Positions 31,999-39,917 of a stretch of 42,299 nt of DNA are shown one piece after another. The notes beneath the pieces were generated by a model. The model was not told where the DNA came from and made no database searches. It saw only the letters and a program-made list of their open reading frames with translations. Each line of letters starts with the position of its first letter. Positions within the stretch are counted from its first letter, which is position 1. The DNA comes from Spirochaetaceae bacterium (lineage in GTDB: Bacteria > Spirochaetota > Spirochaetia > Treponematales > Breznakiellaceae), in NCBI GenBank assembly GCA_031279015.1, contig JAITJI010000041.1, forward strand, positions 1-42,299, in the 5' to 3' direction. Made by a program: the position numbers and the translations under genes.

Positions 31999-34940
31999 AC
32001 CATCCTTTTTTCCACCGGATCCGGGTACTGCTGGTTATCTTCCTGGGTGTATTTTTCACAAACTTGTCCCTCAGGGCAAAAACCGATCCGGCATTCCCAA
32101 CGGTTTTGGGGGAGTACAGTTCCTACCGGGATATTCCCGGCGTAACAGAAGAGGAGATCGTTGCGATAGAAAGTCTGCGCCGAAGCACTCCTCTCTTTAC
32201 CTATGGCATGACCTTGAGTACCGAATGTTTTCGGGATGAAGATAACACAACCAGGGGATTCGCCGCCCTGATGTGCGACTGGCTTACGGAACTGTTTGGC
32301 ATCAAGTTCAGGCCGGTAATATTCGAATGGGACACCCTGCTCAGGGGGCTTGATAGTCACGACTGTTCCTTTTCCGGTGAAATAGCATCTTCCCTTCACA
32401 ATGGAACATATTTTATGACCGATTCTATTGCGGAACGGCGGATCAAATTTGTCAGTATTGAAGGCAGCAACCGGTTGGTAATTATCGGGCGCAGCCGGCC
32501 CCTCCGGTACGGTTTTCTGATCGGCGCCACCACAGAAGCCCTTGTCTCCCCCTATATACGCCAGAACTATGAATCGGTTCCCGTCTCCAATTACAACGAG
32601 GCGTATCAGAAACTAATACTAAAGGATATTGATGCTCTCTTTGTTGATGAGACGGTTCGGGGCATCTTTTCCCTCTACGGCAATTTGATGATAGAGGACT
32701 TTCTGCCCCTTACCTACAACATGGTGTCCATGGCAACCAGAGACCCGAAGCTGGCCCCTATTATTTCGGTGGTGCAGAAGTATCTGCAAAGCGCCGGCAG
32801 TTACCATTTTGTACAGATGTACGAAACCGGTAATGAGGATTATCTGCACTTCAACCTGCTAAGCCGTCTGACCGGTGAAGAGCGGGATTACCTTAACCTG
32901 CATCAAGCCGGCAAAAATCCAATCCCCGTATCCATAGACCGGGATAACTATCCGGTAAGTTTTTTCAACAAACAGGAAAATGAATGGCAGGGCATCGCGG
33001 TTGATATGCTCGGCGAAATTGAAAAACTAACGGGTATGTATTTTGTTTACGTCAATTCCCCCGCCGATACGCAGAATGATACAACAGCAATGCTGCGGGA
33101 CGGTATAGCTTCAATGACCATGGAACTTATCCGCTCGGCTTCCCCGGAACGGGATTATCTTCTTGCCGACGATCCATACCTCATCGATTACTATGTCCTT
33201 ATTTCAGGGACCGATTATCAGGATATTACCCTAAGCGATGTACCCTATAAACAGGTAGGACTCATCAGCGGAACCGCCTATGCGGAAATATTTGATGAAC
33301 TTTTTCCAAACCACATCAACACGGTAGTGTACAAAAACAGGTATGACGCCATCGCCGGCCTGGAAAAAGGCGACATCGATCTGCTCATGGGGACCAGGAA
33401 CCTGCTCCTCTGCATCACCAATTACATGGAACGGACCGGCTATAAAGCAAACCTGGTTCTGCGCCGGCCCTACGAGTCCGCCTTTGGCTTTAACCGGCAG
33501 GAAAGGATTCTGTGTTCTATTGTAAACAAGGCCCAAGGCCTTATTGACACCGAACAGGTGGTAGACAACTGGACCCGCCGGGTATTTGACTATTCCGGTG
33601 CATTGGCCCGTGCGCAGATTCCCTACCTTGCCGGCGCTTCACTGCTGTTAATCCTGGTGCTCTTTCTTCTGATGGTGATGTTGATACGAAACCAGCAAAT
33701 GTCCGCCCAACTGGAAGAAACCGTGGCGCAGCGTACCCATGAACTTGAGGAACGGAGCAAAGAACTGGAAGTGCAAACCGCCGCGGCCCAGGTGGCGTCC
33801 CGGGCAAAGGGTGATTTTCTTGCCCGGATGAGTCATGAGATCCGTACTCCCCTGAATGCCATAATTGGCATGACCGGGATAGCCCGGCGGGCTGAAACAA
33901 TAAAAAAGAAAGACGATTCCCTTGACAGAATTACTACCGCCTCTGTTCACCTCCTGGGCATTTTAAATGACATACTCGACATGTCAAAGATAGAAAGCGG
34001 CAAATTCACCATTGTTCGGGAACCCTTTTGCCTGCTTCCTGCCATGGAGGAGGTTGAAAACATCATCCTCCAGCGTTGCGAAGAAAAGGAGATGACCCTT
34101 ATCGCCGATTTTACGGGCCTCTCAAACAGGGTGGTACTGGGGGATAAACTGCGGCTTAAACAGGTTTTGATAAACCTTCTGGGTAACGCTGTAAAATTTA
34201 CCCCGGAAAAGGGCATTCTGAAGTTTCTGGTAAACCCCATGGAAGGCGGCGCGGAGGGACAGCTGCGGGTCCGCTTTCAGGTTTCTGATTCTGGAATCGG
34301 CATGACAGCGGAGCAGATGAAAAATCTCTTTACCGTTTTTGAACAGGCGGACCGCTCAATTTCCGTGCGCTTTGGCGGAACCGGCCTGGGCCTGGCCATC
34401 AGCCAGAATCTGGTTAAGCTCATGGGGGGTCTTATCACCGTGGAAAGCACCTTTGGCAAAGGCAGCGTCTTTACTTTTACCCTTGACATGGATATTGCTG
34501 AAACTGTCGCAAGTGAAGCCCCTCCAAACCCGGAAACAATCAGGGGCCTTTCAGGCAAGCGTATTCTCCTGGTTGAGGATATCGAGATTAACCGTATGAT
34601 TCTGGTGGAACTATTGGAAGGGACGGAGCTGCAAATTGAAGAGGCCGGTGATGGTATAGAGGCCCTGAACAGATTCTCTGCTTCTACCCCGGGATACTAT
34701 GATCTTATTTTTATGGATGTGCAGATGCCGAACATGGACGGTTATGAGGCGACCCGCCGTATCCGCGCCCTGTCCCGAAATGACGCACAGACCGTGCCGA
34801 TCATTGCCATGACCGCCAACGTCTACCGTGAAGACATTGACCACGCCCTGGCCGCCGGTATGAACGGACACCTTGCCAAGCCAATCGACATCGGTGCGGT
34901 GTTGAAAATCCTGAACAAGTGGCTTGGGAGCGGGGAATGA
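31995..34940 (+). CDS. BvgS-like hybrid histidine kinase with two periplasmic Venus-flytrap domains
   Basis: The 981-residue protein has a signal/anchor helix (about 10-27) and two tandem SBP_bac_3-like domains (about 50-290 and 300-530); each looks like an amino-acid-type binding protein. A transmembrane helix (about 540-560) and a coiled coil lead to HisKA with His614 in MSHEIRTPLN, HATPase_c (LINLLGNAVKFT, SDSGIGM, GTGLGLAI), and a receiver with Asp908 in LIFMDVQMPN. No Hpt or separate regulator follows. Its start is translationally coupled to the solute-binding lipoprotein, and its stop to the next gene by another ATGA. This gives a sensing unit in which three binding-protein folds could act together. 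The kinase part is certain and the flytrap count is judged by length and pattern. Confidence 0.92.
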   Translation: MNHPFFHRIRVLLVIFLGVFFTNLSLRAKTDPAFPTVLGEYSSYRDIPGVTEEEIVAIESLRRSTPLFTYGMTLSTECFRDEDNTTRGFAALMCDWLTELFGIKFRPVIFEWDTLLRGLDSHDCSFSGEIASSLHNGTYFMTDSIAERRIKFVSIEGSNRLVIIGRSRPLRYGFLIGATTEALVSPYIRQNYESVPVSNYNEAYQKLILKDIDALFVDETVRGIFSLYGNLMIEDFLPLTYNMVSMATRDPKLAPIISVVQKYLQSAGSYHFVQMYETGNEDYLHFNLLSRLTGEERDYLNLHQAGKNPIPVSIDRDNYPVSFFNKQENEWQGIAVDMLGEIEKLTGMYFVYVNSPADTQNDTTAMLRDGIASMTMELIRSASPERDYLLADDPYLIDYYVLISGTDYQDITLSDVPYKQVGLISGTAYAEIFDELFPNHINTVVYKNRYDAIAGLEKGDIDLLMGTRNLLLCITNYMERTGYKANLVLRRPYESAFGFNRQERILCSIVNKAQGLIDTEQVVDNWTRRVFDYSGALARAQIPYLAGASLLLILVLFLLMVMLIRNQQMSAQLEETVAQRTHELEERSKELEVQTAAAQVASRAKGDFLARMSHEIRTPLNAIIGMTGIARRAETIKKKDDSLDRITTASVHLLGILNDILDMSKIESGKFTIVREPFCLLPAMEEVENIILQRCEEKEMTLIADFTGLSNRVVLGDKLRLKQVLINLLGNAVKFTPEKGILKFLVNPMEGGAEGQLRVRFQVSDSGIGMTAEQMKNLFTVFEQADRSISVRFGGTGLGLAISQNLVKLMGGLITVESTFGKGSVFTFTLDMDIAETVASEAPPNPETIRGLSGKRILLVEDIEINRMILVELLEGTELQIEEAGDGIEALNRFSASTPGYYDLIFMDVQMPNMDGYEATRRIRALSRNDAQTVPIIAMTANVYREDIDHALAAGMNGHLAKPIDIGAVLKILNKWLGSGE

Positions 34941-35782
34941 AAGGGCGGGCATGGCGGGCCTTTGCTGCTGCCCGTGATAAATACCGGGCTTTTACCGAAG
35001 CTCTGGGGCGGGAACTGCCGGAACTACAGGCCGCTCAGCAGGCGCTGGTAAACCGCCGCCGGGGTCCGTCTTACACCGTAGAGACCTCCGTTGTGTACAA
35101 CCATGCTCTGGACGATGTACATGCCGGGGACGATATCCGGCTGATCCTCGTGGCGGATAATCCGGGACGCCGTGAACAGGCCGCTGAAAACCGGCGTTAC
35201 CTCGTGGGACCTTCGGGGAAGATTGCCGAAAAATTTTTCCGGGACAACCCGATCCTGGGGATCGACTTCCGCCGGAACGTCATTATCCTCAACAAGACTC
35301 CAATCCACACGCCCCGGACCGCGGAACTGCGGGAACTGGGACATCTTTCCGGCCCGGAACCGGCCGGGGAGGGTGCGGGGGCCATTGCCGGCGCGATCAT
35401 CGAATCCCAGCGGGTCATGGCGCGTCTCATCCGGGAGTTCCACCGGGCCCTGTCACTGGATATGACACCCCCATCCGGGGACAGGTCCACGCCGGTATGT
35501 TCCCCTCCGGAGGGGACCTTGATACCGGTTTGGATCATCGGTTATTCGGAGATGAAGAATGGCGGTGTCTTTGAGGTCTTCACCAGAACCCTGCGGGAAC
35601 TCTATGCCCCTGTGGCAGACGGACCGGAAAACCAGCCCGGGAATTGGCTTTTTCTCTTTCGCCATTTTTCCATGAACCAGTTTACTATTGACCTGCGCCA
35701 AAAAGCCGCCACCGGGGAAACGGCGCCGGACACCCTGAGCCGCATAGGCGCGGCGTACCGGGAACGGTTCCTGGGCTGGTAG
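34937..35782 (+). CDS. Uracil-DNA glycosylase-fold protein, uncertain
   Basis: The start is taken at 34937 because this ATG overlaps the kinase stop (ATGA) behind GGGAG. The 281-residue product has a segment RLILVADNPGRREQ followed by NVIILNKTPIHTPRT and later IPVWIIGYSEMKNGG, reminiscent of the motifs of the uracil-DNA glycosylase superfamily. Classical catalytic residues of family 1 are not all visible. The C-terminal half contains LFLFRHFSMNQFTID. Coupling to a sensor kinase is unusual for a DNA repair enzyme, so an alternative function should be kept open. Codon use resembles that of neighbouring genes. Confidence 0.55.
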   Translation: MKGRAWRAFAAARDKYRAFTEALGRELPELQAAQQALVNRRRGPSYTVETSVVYNHALDDVHAGDDIRLILVADNPGRREQAAENRRYLVGPSGKIAEKFFRDNPILGIDFRRNVIILNKTPIHTPRTAELRELGHLSGPEPAGEGAGAIAGAIIESQRVMARLIREFHRALSLDMTPPSGDRSTPVCSPPEGTLIPVWIIGYSEMKNGGVFEVFTRTLRELYAPVADGPENQPGNWLFLFRHFSMNQFTIDLRQKAATGETAPDTLSRIGAAYRERFLGW

Positions 35783-35790
35783 GGCTCTTC

Positions 35791-35817
35791 ACTACGGCGT
35801 GAGTCCCGTAGTATGAT
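35791..35817 (+). promoter_or_regulatory. Hairpin and candidate -10 box directly upstream of the HIT gene
   Basis: ACTACGG (35791-35797) pairs with CCGTAGT (35806-35812). TATGAT (35812-35817), a five-of-six -10 match, ends seven bases before the ATG at 35825, with a weaker TTCACT 18 bases upstream. As no Shine-Dalgarno is present, a leaderless transcript is possible. Confidence 0.4.
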
Positions 35818-35824
35818 GTTATCC

Positions 35825-36169
35825 ATGGGTGATTGCATTTTTTGTAAAATCGTAAAGGGTGAAATTCCCGCCAGGATGATCTACGAAGATGATGAGCTCA
35901 TCGCCTTTTATGACGTTGCTCCTCAGGCGCCGGTACATTTTCTGGTGATTCCTAAAAAACATATCCCGAACCTCATGGCCCTTGAGCCGGTGGATATTGC
36001 CTTTATGGGGCGACTCTTAAACAAGGCCCAGGAACTGGCGGAAAAACTGGATTGCGCCGAAAAAGGCGCCCGGTTTGTGATCAACTGCAAATCAGACGGA
36101 GGACAGACTGTGGACCATCTTCATATTCATGTCCTTGGAGGACGGCCTCTAAGCTGGCCTCCGGGGTGA
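35825..36169 (+). CDS. HIT-family nucleotide-binding hydrolase
   Basis: Starting at the ATG at 35825, the 114-residue protein is a standard bacterial HIT (Hint-like) protein. The zinc/nucleotide segment is CIFCKIVKGEIPA at the N-terminus, with VIPKKHIPNL in the centre and the histidine triad DHLHIHVLGGRPL near the C-terminus. It hydrolyses phosphoramidates or AMP conjugates such as AMP-lysine. An upstream in-frame ATG at 35813 would add four residues not found in the family. It is adjacent to, but not coupled with, the UDG-like gene. Confidence 0.93.
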   Translation: MGDCIFCKIVKGEIPARMIYEDDELIAFYDVAPQAPVHFLVIPKKHIPNLMALEPVDIAFMGRLLNKAQELAEKLDCAEKGARFVINCKSDGGQTVDHLHIHVLGGRPLSWPPG

Positions 36170-36170
36170 C

Positions 36171-36359
36171 ATGGGACAGTTCAGCTATCGGCGCACCCTG
36201 GCGGGCATCACTCCGGGTTTGTACTCTTCCTCCGTATTTACCCGGATTCGCCGGACCTGCTGCGAACCCTGCATGGACGATGGAAGCCGCAGCCGCCGGT
36301 ACCAGGGCTGGCAGGAGGCGCTACGAATGGTTACAGGCCAATACCGTCCCGGGACCTAA
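36171..36359 (+). CDS. Small basic cysteine-containing protein, possible
   Basis: This 62-residue open frame begins two bases after the HIT stop and ends with TAA overlapping the convergent permease stop (CTAA at 36356-36359). Its codons follow the same GC-rich third-position pattern as nearby genes, and it contains a Cys-Cys-x-x-Cys group in RTCCEPCMDDGS that could bind metal. No family is recognised and there is no clear ribosome site; it could be translated by reinitiation after the HIT protein. Spurious coding cannot be excluded. Confidence 0.4.
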   Translation: MGQFSYRRTLAGITPGLYSSSVFTRIRRTCCEPCMDDGSRSRRYQGWQEALRMVTGQYRPGT

Positions 36360-37636
36360 CGCCACACAAACCAGATAAATATTGAAGTCACGGCGGTGGT
36401 GATGAGGGTAAAGGGAAGGCCGATCTTGAGCCACCGGCCAAAATTCATCGCCAGTCCCTGTTTCCGTAATATCCCGACAGAGACCACATTGGCCGAAGCG
36501 CCAAAGGGGGTAAGGTTCCCCCCCATGCAGGAACCAATAAGGAGAGCAAACATGTAGAGTTCCGGCTTGAGGGAGAGGTCCTCGGCCATCTTTGCCGCCA
36601 CCGGAAGCATCACGATGATGTAGGGTACGTTGTCCACAAAACCGGAGATGAGGGTGGAAACCCCCACGATGAGGAAGAAGCCCAGGAACACATTATTCCC
36701 TACGATTCGGGAGAGAAACATCGCAAAGTCATTCAGGAGACCCACTGAAGACACGGCCCCAACCACCACAAAGATGCCGATAAGGAAAAATACCGTATCC
36801 CAGTCCAGGCCTTTCAGCAGGGCCAGAATCTTTTCATTTGACTCCCGGCGGATATACTTATACCAGAGGAGCCCCACAATACCCAGAATCATGACGATGA
36901 TACCGGAAAGCAGGGAGATGCCTCCGTAGATAAAGGAAGCCACGGCCAATCCTACGATCATACAGATAAGGAGTACCGTAGGCACAAGGGTAAGGACCTT
37001 TTCCTGTTCAATCGCCACTTTATCCCTGCCGCTTTTGACAAAGAAGCCATAGAAGAATACCGCTCCGGCGATCATGCCTATCTGAATCGCAAAAAATATG
37101 CTCGGTTTTCCTGCAAACACAAAAAAGTCGTTAAAGCCGTAGTGGGCATAATCGGCAAAGATCATCGACGGGGGATCTCCCACCAGGGTTGCGGTCCCCT
37201 GGAGGTTTGCCATCACCGCAAGACCCACCATGAAGTAGGACGGATCGATCTTCAGCTTTGTACAGAGCGCCAGGGCGATGGGGGCCATAACCAGGACGGT
37301 AGCCACATTTTCAACAAAAGCGGAGATGAGGCCGGTCATGATGAGGATAGCCACTATTGCCAGCCCTACATTAGGGGAATGATCCACGATGGAATCGGCA
37401 ATTACCGCAGGCACCCGGGAATAGATAAACAGATCCGCAATCACCAGGCTTCCCACAAAGATCATCAGCACCGTCCAGTTGATAAATTCTCCCAGGGCTT
37501 CCCGGGGACTAACCGCCCCCAGGATGATCGTCAGCGCCGCAGCCCCCAGGGCGCTGAAGGATTTTTTCCCAGGGAAGATCACGATCAGGGCGTACATGAT
37601 AACTGCCAGGCCAAGAACTATCCATTTGATTTCCAT
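36356..37636 (-). CDS. ArsB/NhaD-type (IT superfamily) ion permease under a manganese riboswitch
   Basis: The start at 37636 has an AAGGAG site. The 426-residue protein has about eleven or twelve membrane helices and the two inverted-repeat signatures of the ion transporter superfamily, SAFVENVATVLVMAPIALAL and FVDNVPYIIVMLPVA. The re-entrant region LIGSCMGGNLTPFGASANVV resembles ArsB, NhaD and mammalian P-protein relatives. Members export arsenite or exchange Na+/H+ or carry other ions. The 5' leader is a yybP-ykoY riboswitch, which normally responds to Mn2+ and controls manganese export, so this permease is a candidate Mn2+ or divalent-metal exporter, or supports manganese homeostasis indirectly. 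The substrate is an inference from the regulator. Confidence 0.88.
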   Translation of the reverse strand: MEIKWIVLGLAVIMYALIVIFPGKKSFSALGAAALTIILGAVSPREALGEFINWTVLMIFVGSLVIADLFIYSRVPAVIADSIVDHSPNVGLAIVAILIMTGLISAFVENVATVLVMAPIALALCTKLKIDPSYFMVGLAVMANLQGTATLVGDPPSMIFADYAHYGFNDFFVFAGKPSIFFAIQIGMIAGAVFFYGFFVKSGRDKVAIEQEKVLTLVPTVLLICMIVGLAVASFIYGGISLLSGIIVMILGIVGLLWYKYIRRESNEKILALLKGLDWDTVFFLIGIFVVVGAVSSVGLLNDFAMFLSRIVGNNVFLGFFLIVGVSTLISGFVDNVPYIIVMLPVAAKMAEDLSLKPELYMFALLIGSCMGGNLTPFGASANVVSVGILRKQGLAMNFGRWLKIGLPFTLITTAVTSIFIWFVWR

Positions 37637-37689
37637 AAGTATCTCCTTTTGTAAACAAATAAAGGTCATATCCTGTTGAAAGGGCATGT

Positions 37690-37748
37690 AAAAAAAGACC
37701 CTTCGCATAAGATCCCGTCATAAACGAAACACCCTATGCGAAAGGTCT
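37690..37748 (-). terminator. Intrinsic terminator of the manganese riboswitch expression platform
   Basis: On the minus strand AGACCTTTCGCATA (37748-37735) pairs with TATGCGAAGGGTCT (37709-37696) over 14 positions with one G-U pair, followed by seven T. Its 5' half includes the CCTTTC that closes helix P1 of the aptamer, so aptamer and terminator exclude each other. Ligand binding should therefore prevent termination (an ON switch). Confidence 0.88.
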
Positions 37749-37888
37749 TGTATCTCCGGTAGAGATTGGGGAACTCTGTCCCGCCAAACCCGTTCCAAAG
37801 CCGCAGCGCCAGACGCCTATAGATCCCCTCTCGGTTTCTATAATGCCGCCGGTTGTTGGCTGCTGCACGTGTAACTACTCCCCTTTCA
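37740..37888 (-). ncRNA. yybP-ykoY manganese riboswitch aptamer
   Basis: On the minus strand the conserved 5' block GAAAGGGGAGTAG (37887-37875) and 3' block ACAAGACCTTTC (37751-37740) are both present and far apart. They form helix P1 (GAAAGG with CCTTTC, extendable by three pairs) and the metal-binding L1 and L3 loops. Between them are a CCAACAACC segment like the family CAACA element, GCAGC / GCTGC, TTGGAAC / GTTCCCCAA, and ATCTC-N4-GGAGAT directly before the 3' block. The yybP-ykoY class is known to sense Mn2+. The 250-base leader also contains the overlapping terminator and leads straight to the permease gene. Confidence 0.87.
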
Positions 37889-37898
37889 CAACGTTATA

Positions 37899-37927
37899 AT
37901 AGTAATATGAGATGGAATAATTTTCAA
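37899..37927 (-). promoter_or_regulatory. Promoter of the riboswitch-permease transcript
   Basis: On the minus strand TTGAAA (37927-37922) and TACTAT (37904-37899) are separated by 17 bases. The predicted start is about 37892, just before the aptamer. The promoter sits immediately beside the end of the IS30 remnant. Confidence 0.6.
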
Positions 37928-37934
37928 GAGGCTG

Positions 37935-38165
37935 TTTTTGAGTAAGCCCATCAAACGGTATTTTTTTAGGCAGGTACTGTCTTATCAGTCCGTTGGTATG
38001 CTCGTTAAGCCCTCGTTTCCATGAGTGATAGGCGTTTTTACCGGCGCTTTCTATGGTGTCGTCCTCCCAATCCCCCGCAGGGGACTTCTTATCAACGATT
38101 TTCGGGCGTTTGTCGATGGAGACACGGTCAAGCATCCGGCAGCGACGGTCTTTTGCGCCCTGTAC
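37935..38165 (-). pseudogene. IS30-family transposase remnant
   Basis: The frame contains NRVSI-like LDRVSIDKRPKIVD, then GDWEDDTIESAGKNA, and after a jump HSWKRGLNEHTNGLIRQYLP, all typical of IS30 transposases. The first catalytic Asp (in GDWEDDT) and the final Glu (in RGLNEHTNG) are present, but about 80-100 residues between them, with the second Asp, are missing. The N-terminal helix-turn-helix and the C-terminus are also absent. The open frame runs on by chance to the TAG of the riboswitch GGGGAGTAG block. No terminal inverted repeats were found. It is a dead element between a permease gene and the riboswitch. Confidence 0.8.
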
Positions 38166-38188
38166 CGTCCCCTGAGCCGTCCACAATA

Positions 38189-39067
38189 TCACCCTTTTAC
38201 GCTGCCCAGTACTATACCCTTCACAAAGTGTTTCTGAGCGAAGGGATACACGAGGAGAATCGGCAGCATGGCGAGGAAAATCTTCGCCGCATCGGCTCCG
38301 CCTGACGCCACGAGTCTTGCCAGGGTGTTTAAATCGGTCACTTGGGTGAGATCTGGCACGATGAGGACCGAACGGAGGTAGGTCTGAAGGGGGAATTTCG
38401 CGTTGTCATTGATATAAAGCATGCCGTCAAACCAGGCATTCCAGTTGTCCACGATGATAAAGAGGGAGATGGTCGCCATAGATACCCGGCAGAGGGGCAG
38501 CACAATGCGGCTCAAAACGAGGAAGTGTCCCGCACCGTCTATGGCGGCTGATTCCTTTATCTCTTCCGGCAGGTTCTTCATAAAGTTTTGCATAAGGATC
38601 ACGTAGAACAGGGGAACCGCGCCTGGCAACACCAGAGACCAGATTGAATTGATGAGGCCTGTATTTTTAACTACCAGATATGTGGGGATAAGGCTGCCTG
38701 AAAAAAGTACGGCGATAAGAAAGTACCAGGTAAAGAAGCCCCTGAAACGGAATTTACCCTGCCGCAAAGAAATGGGATATGACGCAAGAACCGTCATAGA
38801 AAGCTGGACAATCAGAGCCAGAATCGTCCGCACCACAGAAATGCCAAAACTAGTATAGAAATTCCACTCTTTCATGACATAGGCATAATTCTTGAGATTG
38901 AAACCCTTGGGGAGAAATGCGATTGCGCCTGATATGATGGGATCCTTGGCGCTAAACGAGATAGCCAGTACATGAATAACCGGAGCGATACAGAGTAATG
39001 AAATAAAGAGACAGATCGCGGCGTTAACAAAGGAAAAAACTTTTCGGCTTAAACTTGAATATGCCAT
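38189..39067 (-). CDS. LplC-type carbohydrate ABC transporter permease (orphan)
   Basis: The 292-residue protein has six membrane helices and the permease EAA loop EEIKESAAIDGAGHFLVLSRIVLP, and ends QKHFVKGIVLGSVKG as complete members do. An AGGGGAAA site precedes the ATG. LplC/YtcP permeases work with an LplB partner and a binding protein in uptake of polysaccharide breakdown products. Both partner genes are reduced to the relic directly upstream, so this permease is probably without function unless complemented from elsewhere. No ATPase gene is nearby, which is common for this family because a shared ATPase is used. Confidence 0.9.
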   Translation of the reverse strand: MAYSSLSRKVFSFVNAAICLFISLLCIAPVIHVLAISFSAKDPIISGAIAFLPKGFNLKNYAYVMKEWNFYTSFGISVVRTILALIVQLSMTVLASYPISLRQGKFRFRGFFTWYFLIAVLFSGSLIPTYLVVKNTGLINSIWSLVLPGAVPLFYVILMQNFMKNLPEEIKESAAIDGAGHFLVLSRIVLPLCRVSMATISLFIIVDNWNAWFDGMLYINDNAKFPLQTYLRSVLIVPDLTQVTDLNTLARLVASGGADAAKIFLAMLPILLVYPFAQKHFVKGIVLGSVKG

Positions 39068-39076
39068 GAGTTTCCC

Positions 39077-39895
39077 CTAAAATATCCGGTAACCAGACAA
39101 ACTATAGGCCAGCCGGTATGACGAGACGATAAGTACACATCCCAGGGCAGACTTAAAGAGCCCCGCCGCAGTGGATATACTGAACTGTAAATTGGAAAAC
39201 GCCATACCGAAGTACCCTAGGGCTTTGTTGATGATGCCGTATTGGGCCATCATCTTGATAATGATCCCGCCCATGAGAACCCAGGAGATGGTATCGTCTC
39301 CGTTTAGTTTGGCTGCCTTAAAAGCCCGGGCTGCTGATATAATATCTTCTATCGTTTGGGGAACAGGGAGGCCCGCTTTATCCAGCCAGTCCTGGCGCAC
39401 GAAAAGCACCCCCTCCAGATAGGAACTGTTCGAGAGAGGGAAACCCATAAGCTTTTCGTCCAATGCCATAATCTTATAAGATTCTTCTATAAGATAGTCT
39501 TTGATACCCTGAGAAGCATTCTCAGGGAAAATCGTTGTCATATCGGCGATGAGGTCCGCTTCGTAGAGTCTCTTGTAAAGGTTATCATTCACAACCGCAA
39601 AATCCGGCACATCACCGGAGGCGATGGCCGCGCCCCATTTGGCGGTACTCGAAGCGTCGTCAGGGGAGATCCACTTGCTTTTCAGATTGACGCCCAAGAC
39701 GTCACGAAACATATTGACATACCGGTTTTCATCGCAGGATCTTCTTTCAGGATCATTTTGATCGAACGTCGCGGTAGAATCCATAGTATAAGCAGTTGTG
39801 AGGGTAACAACCCCCTTATCTGCCGCAGTTTGTTTACTTCCGCCGGCGCTCACCCCGATGACCGGAACGGTTACAATATTGATAGCCGGGCCCAC
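39077..39895 (-). pseudogene. Chimeric relic: solute-binding protein N-terminus fused to LplB-type permease pieces
   Basis: One continuous frame of 272 residues joins three pieces. Residues 18 to about 200 are the N-terminal lobe of a sugar-binding protein (AGGSKQTAADKG, then VNMFRDVLGVNLKSKWISPD and LDKAGLPVPQTIEDIISAARA). At DDT/ISWVLMGG it passes into an LplB-type permease helix (ISWVLMGGIIIKMMAQYGI). After YFGMAF it jumps to the permease end (QFSISTAAGLFKSALG...LSGYRIF). At least two internal deletions kept the frame. The start is only a GTG without ribosome site or normal signal-peptide n-region. It is a deletion product of an lplB operon, read through from the radical-enzyme gene. Confidence 0.78.
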
Positions 39896-39917
39896 TATCC
39901 CGGACAGAAACCAGTGT

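Noticed and set aside
37875-37934. C-terminal end of the IS30 reading frame
   Set aside because: The residues after TQKQ do not resemble the transposase C-terminus; they arise from the promoter and riboswitch start, so the remnant is ended earlier.
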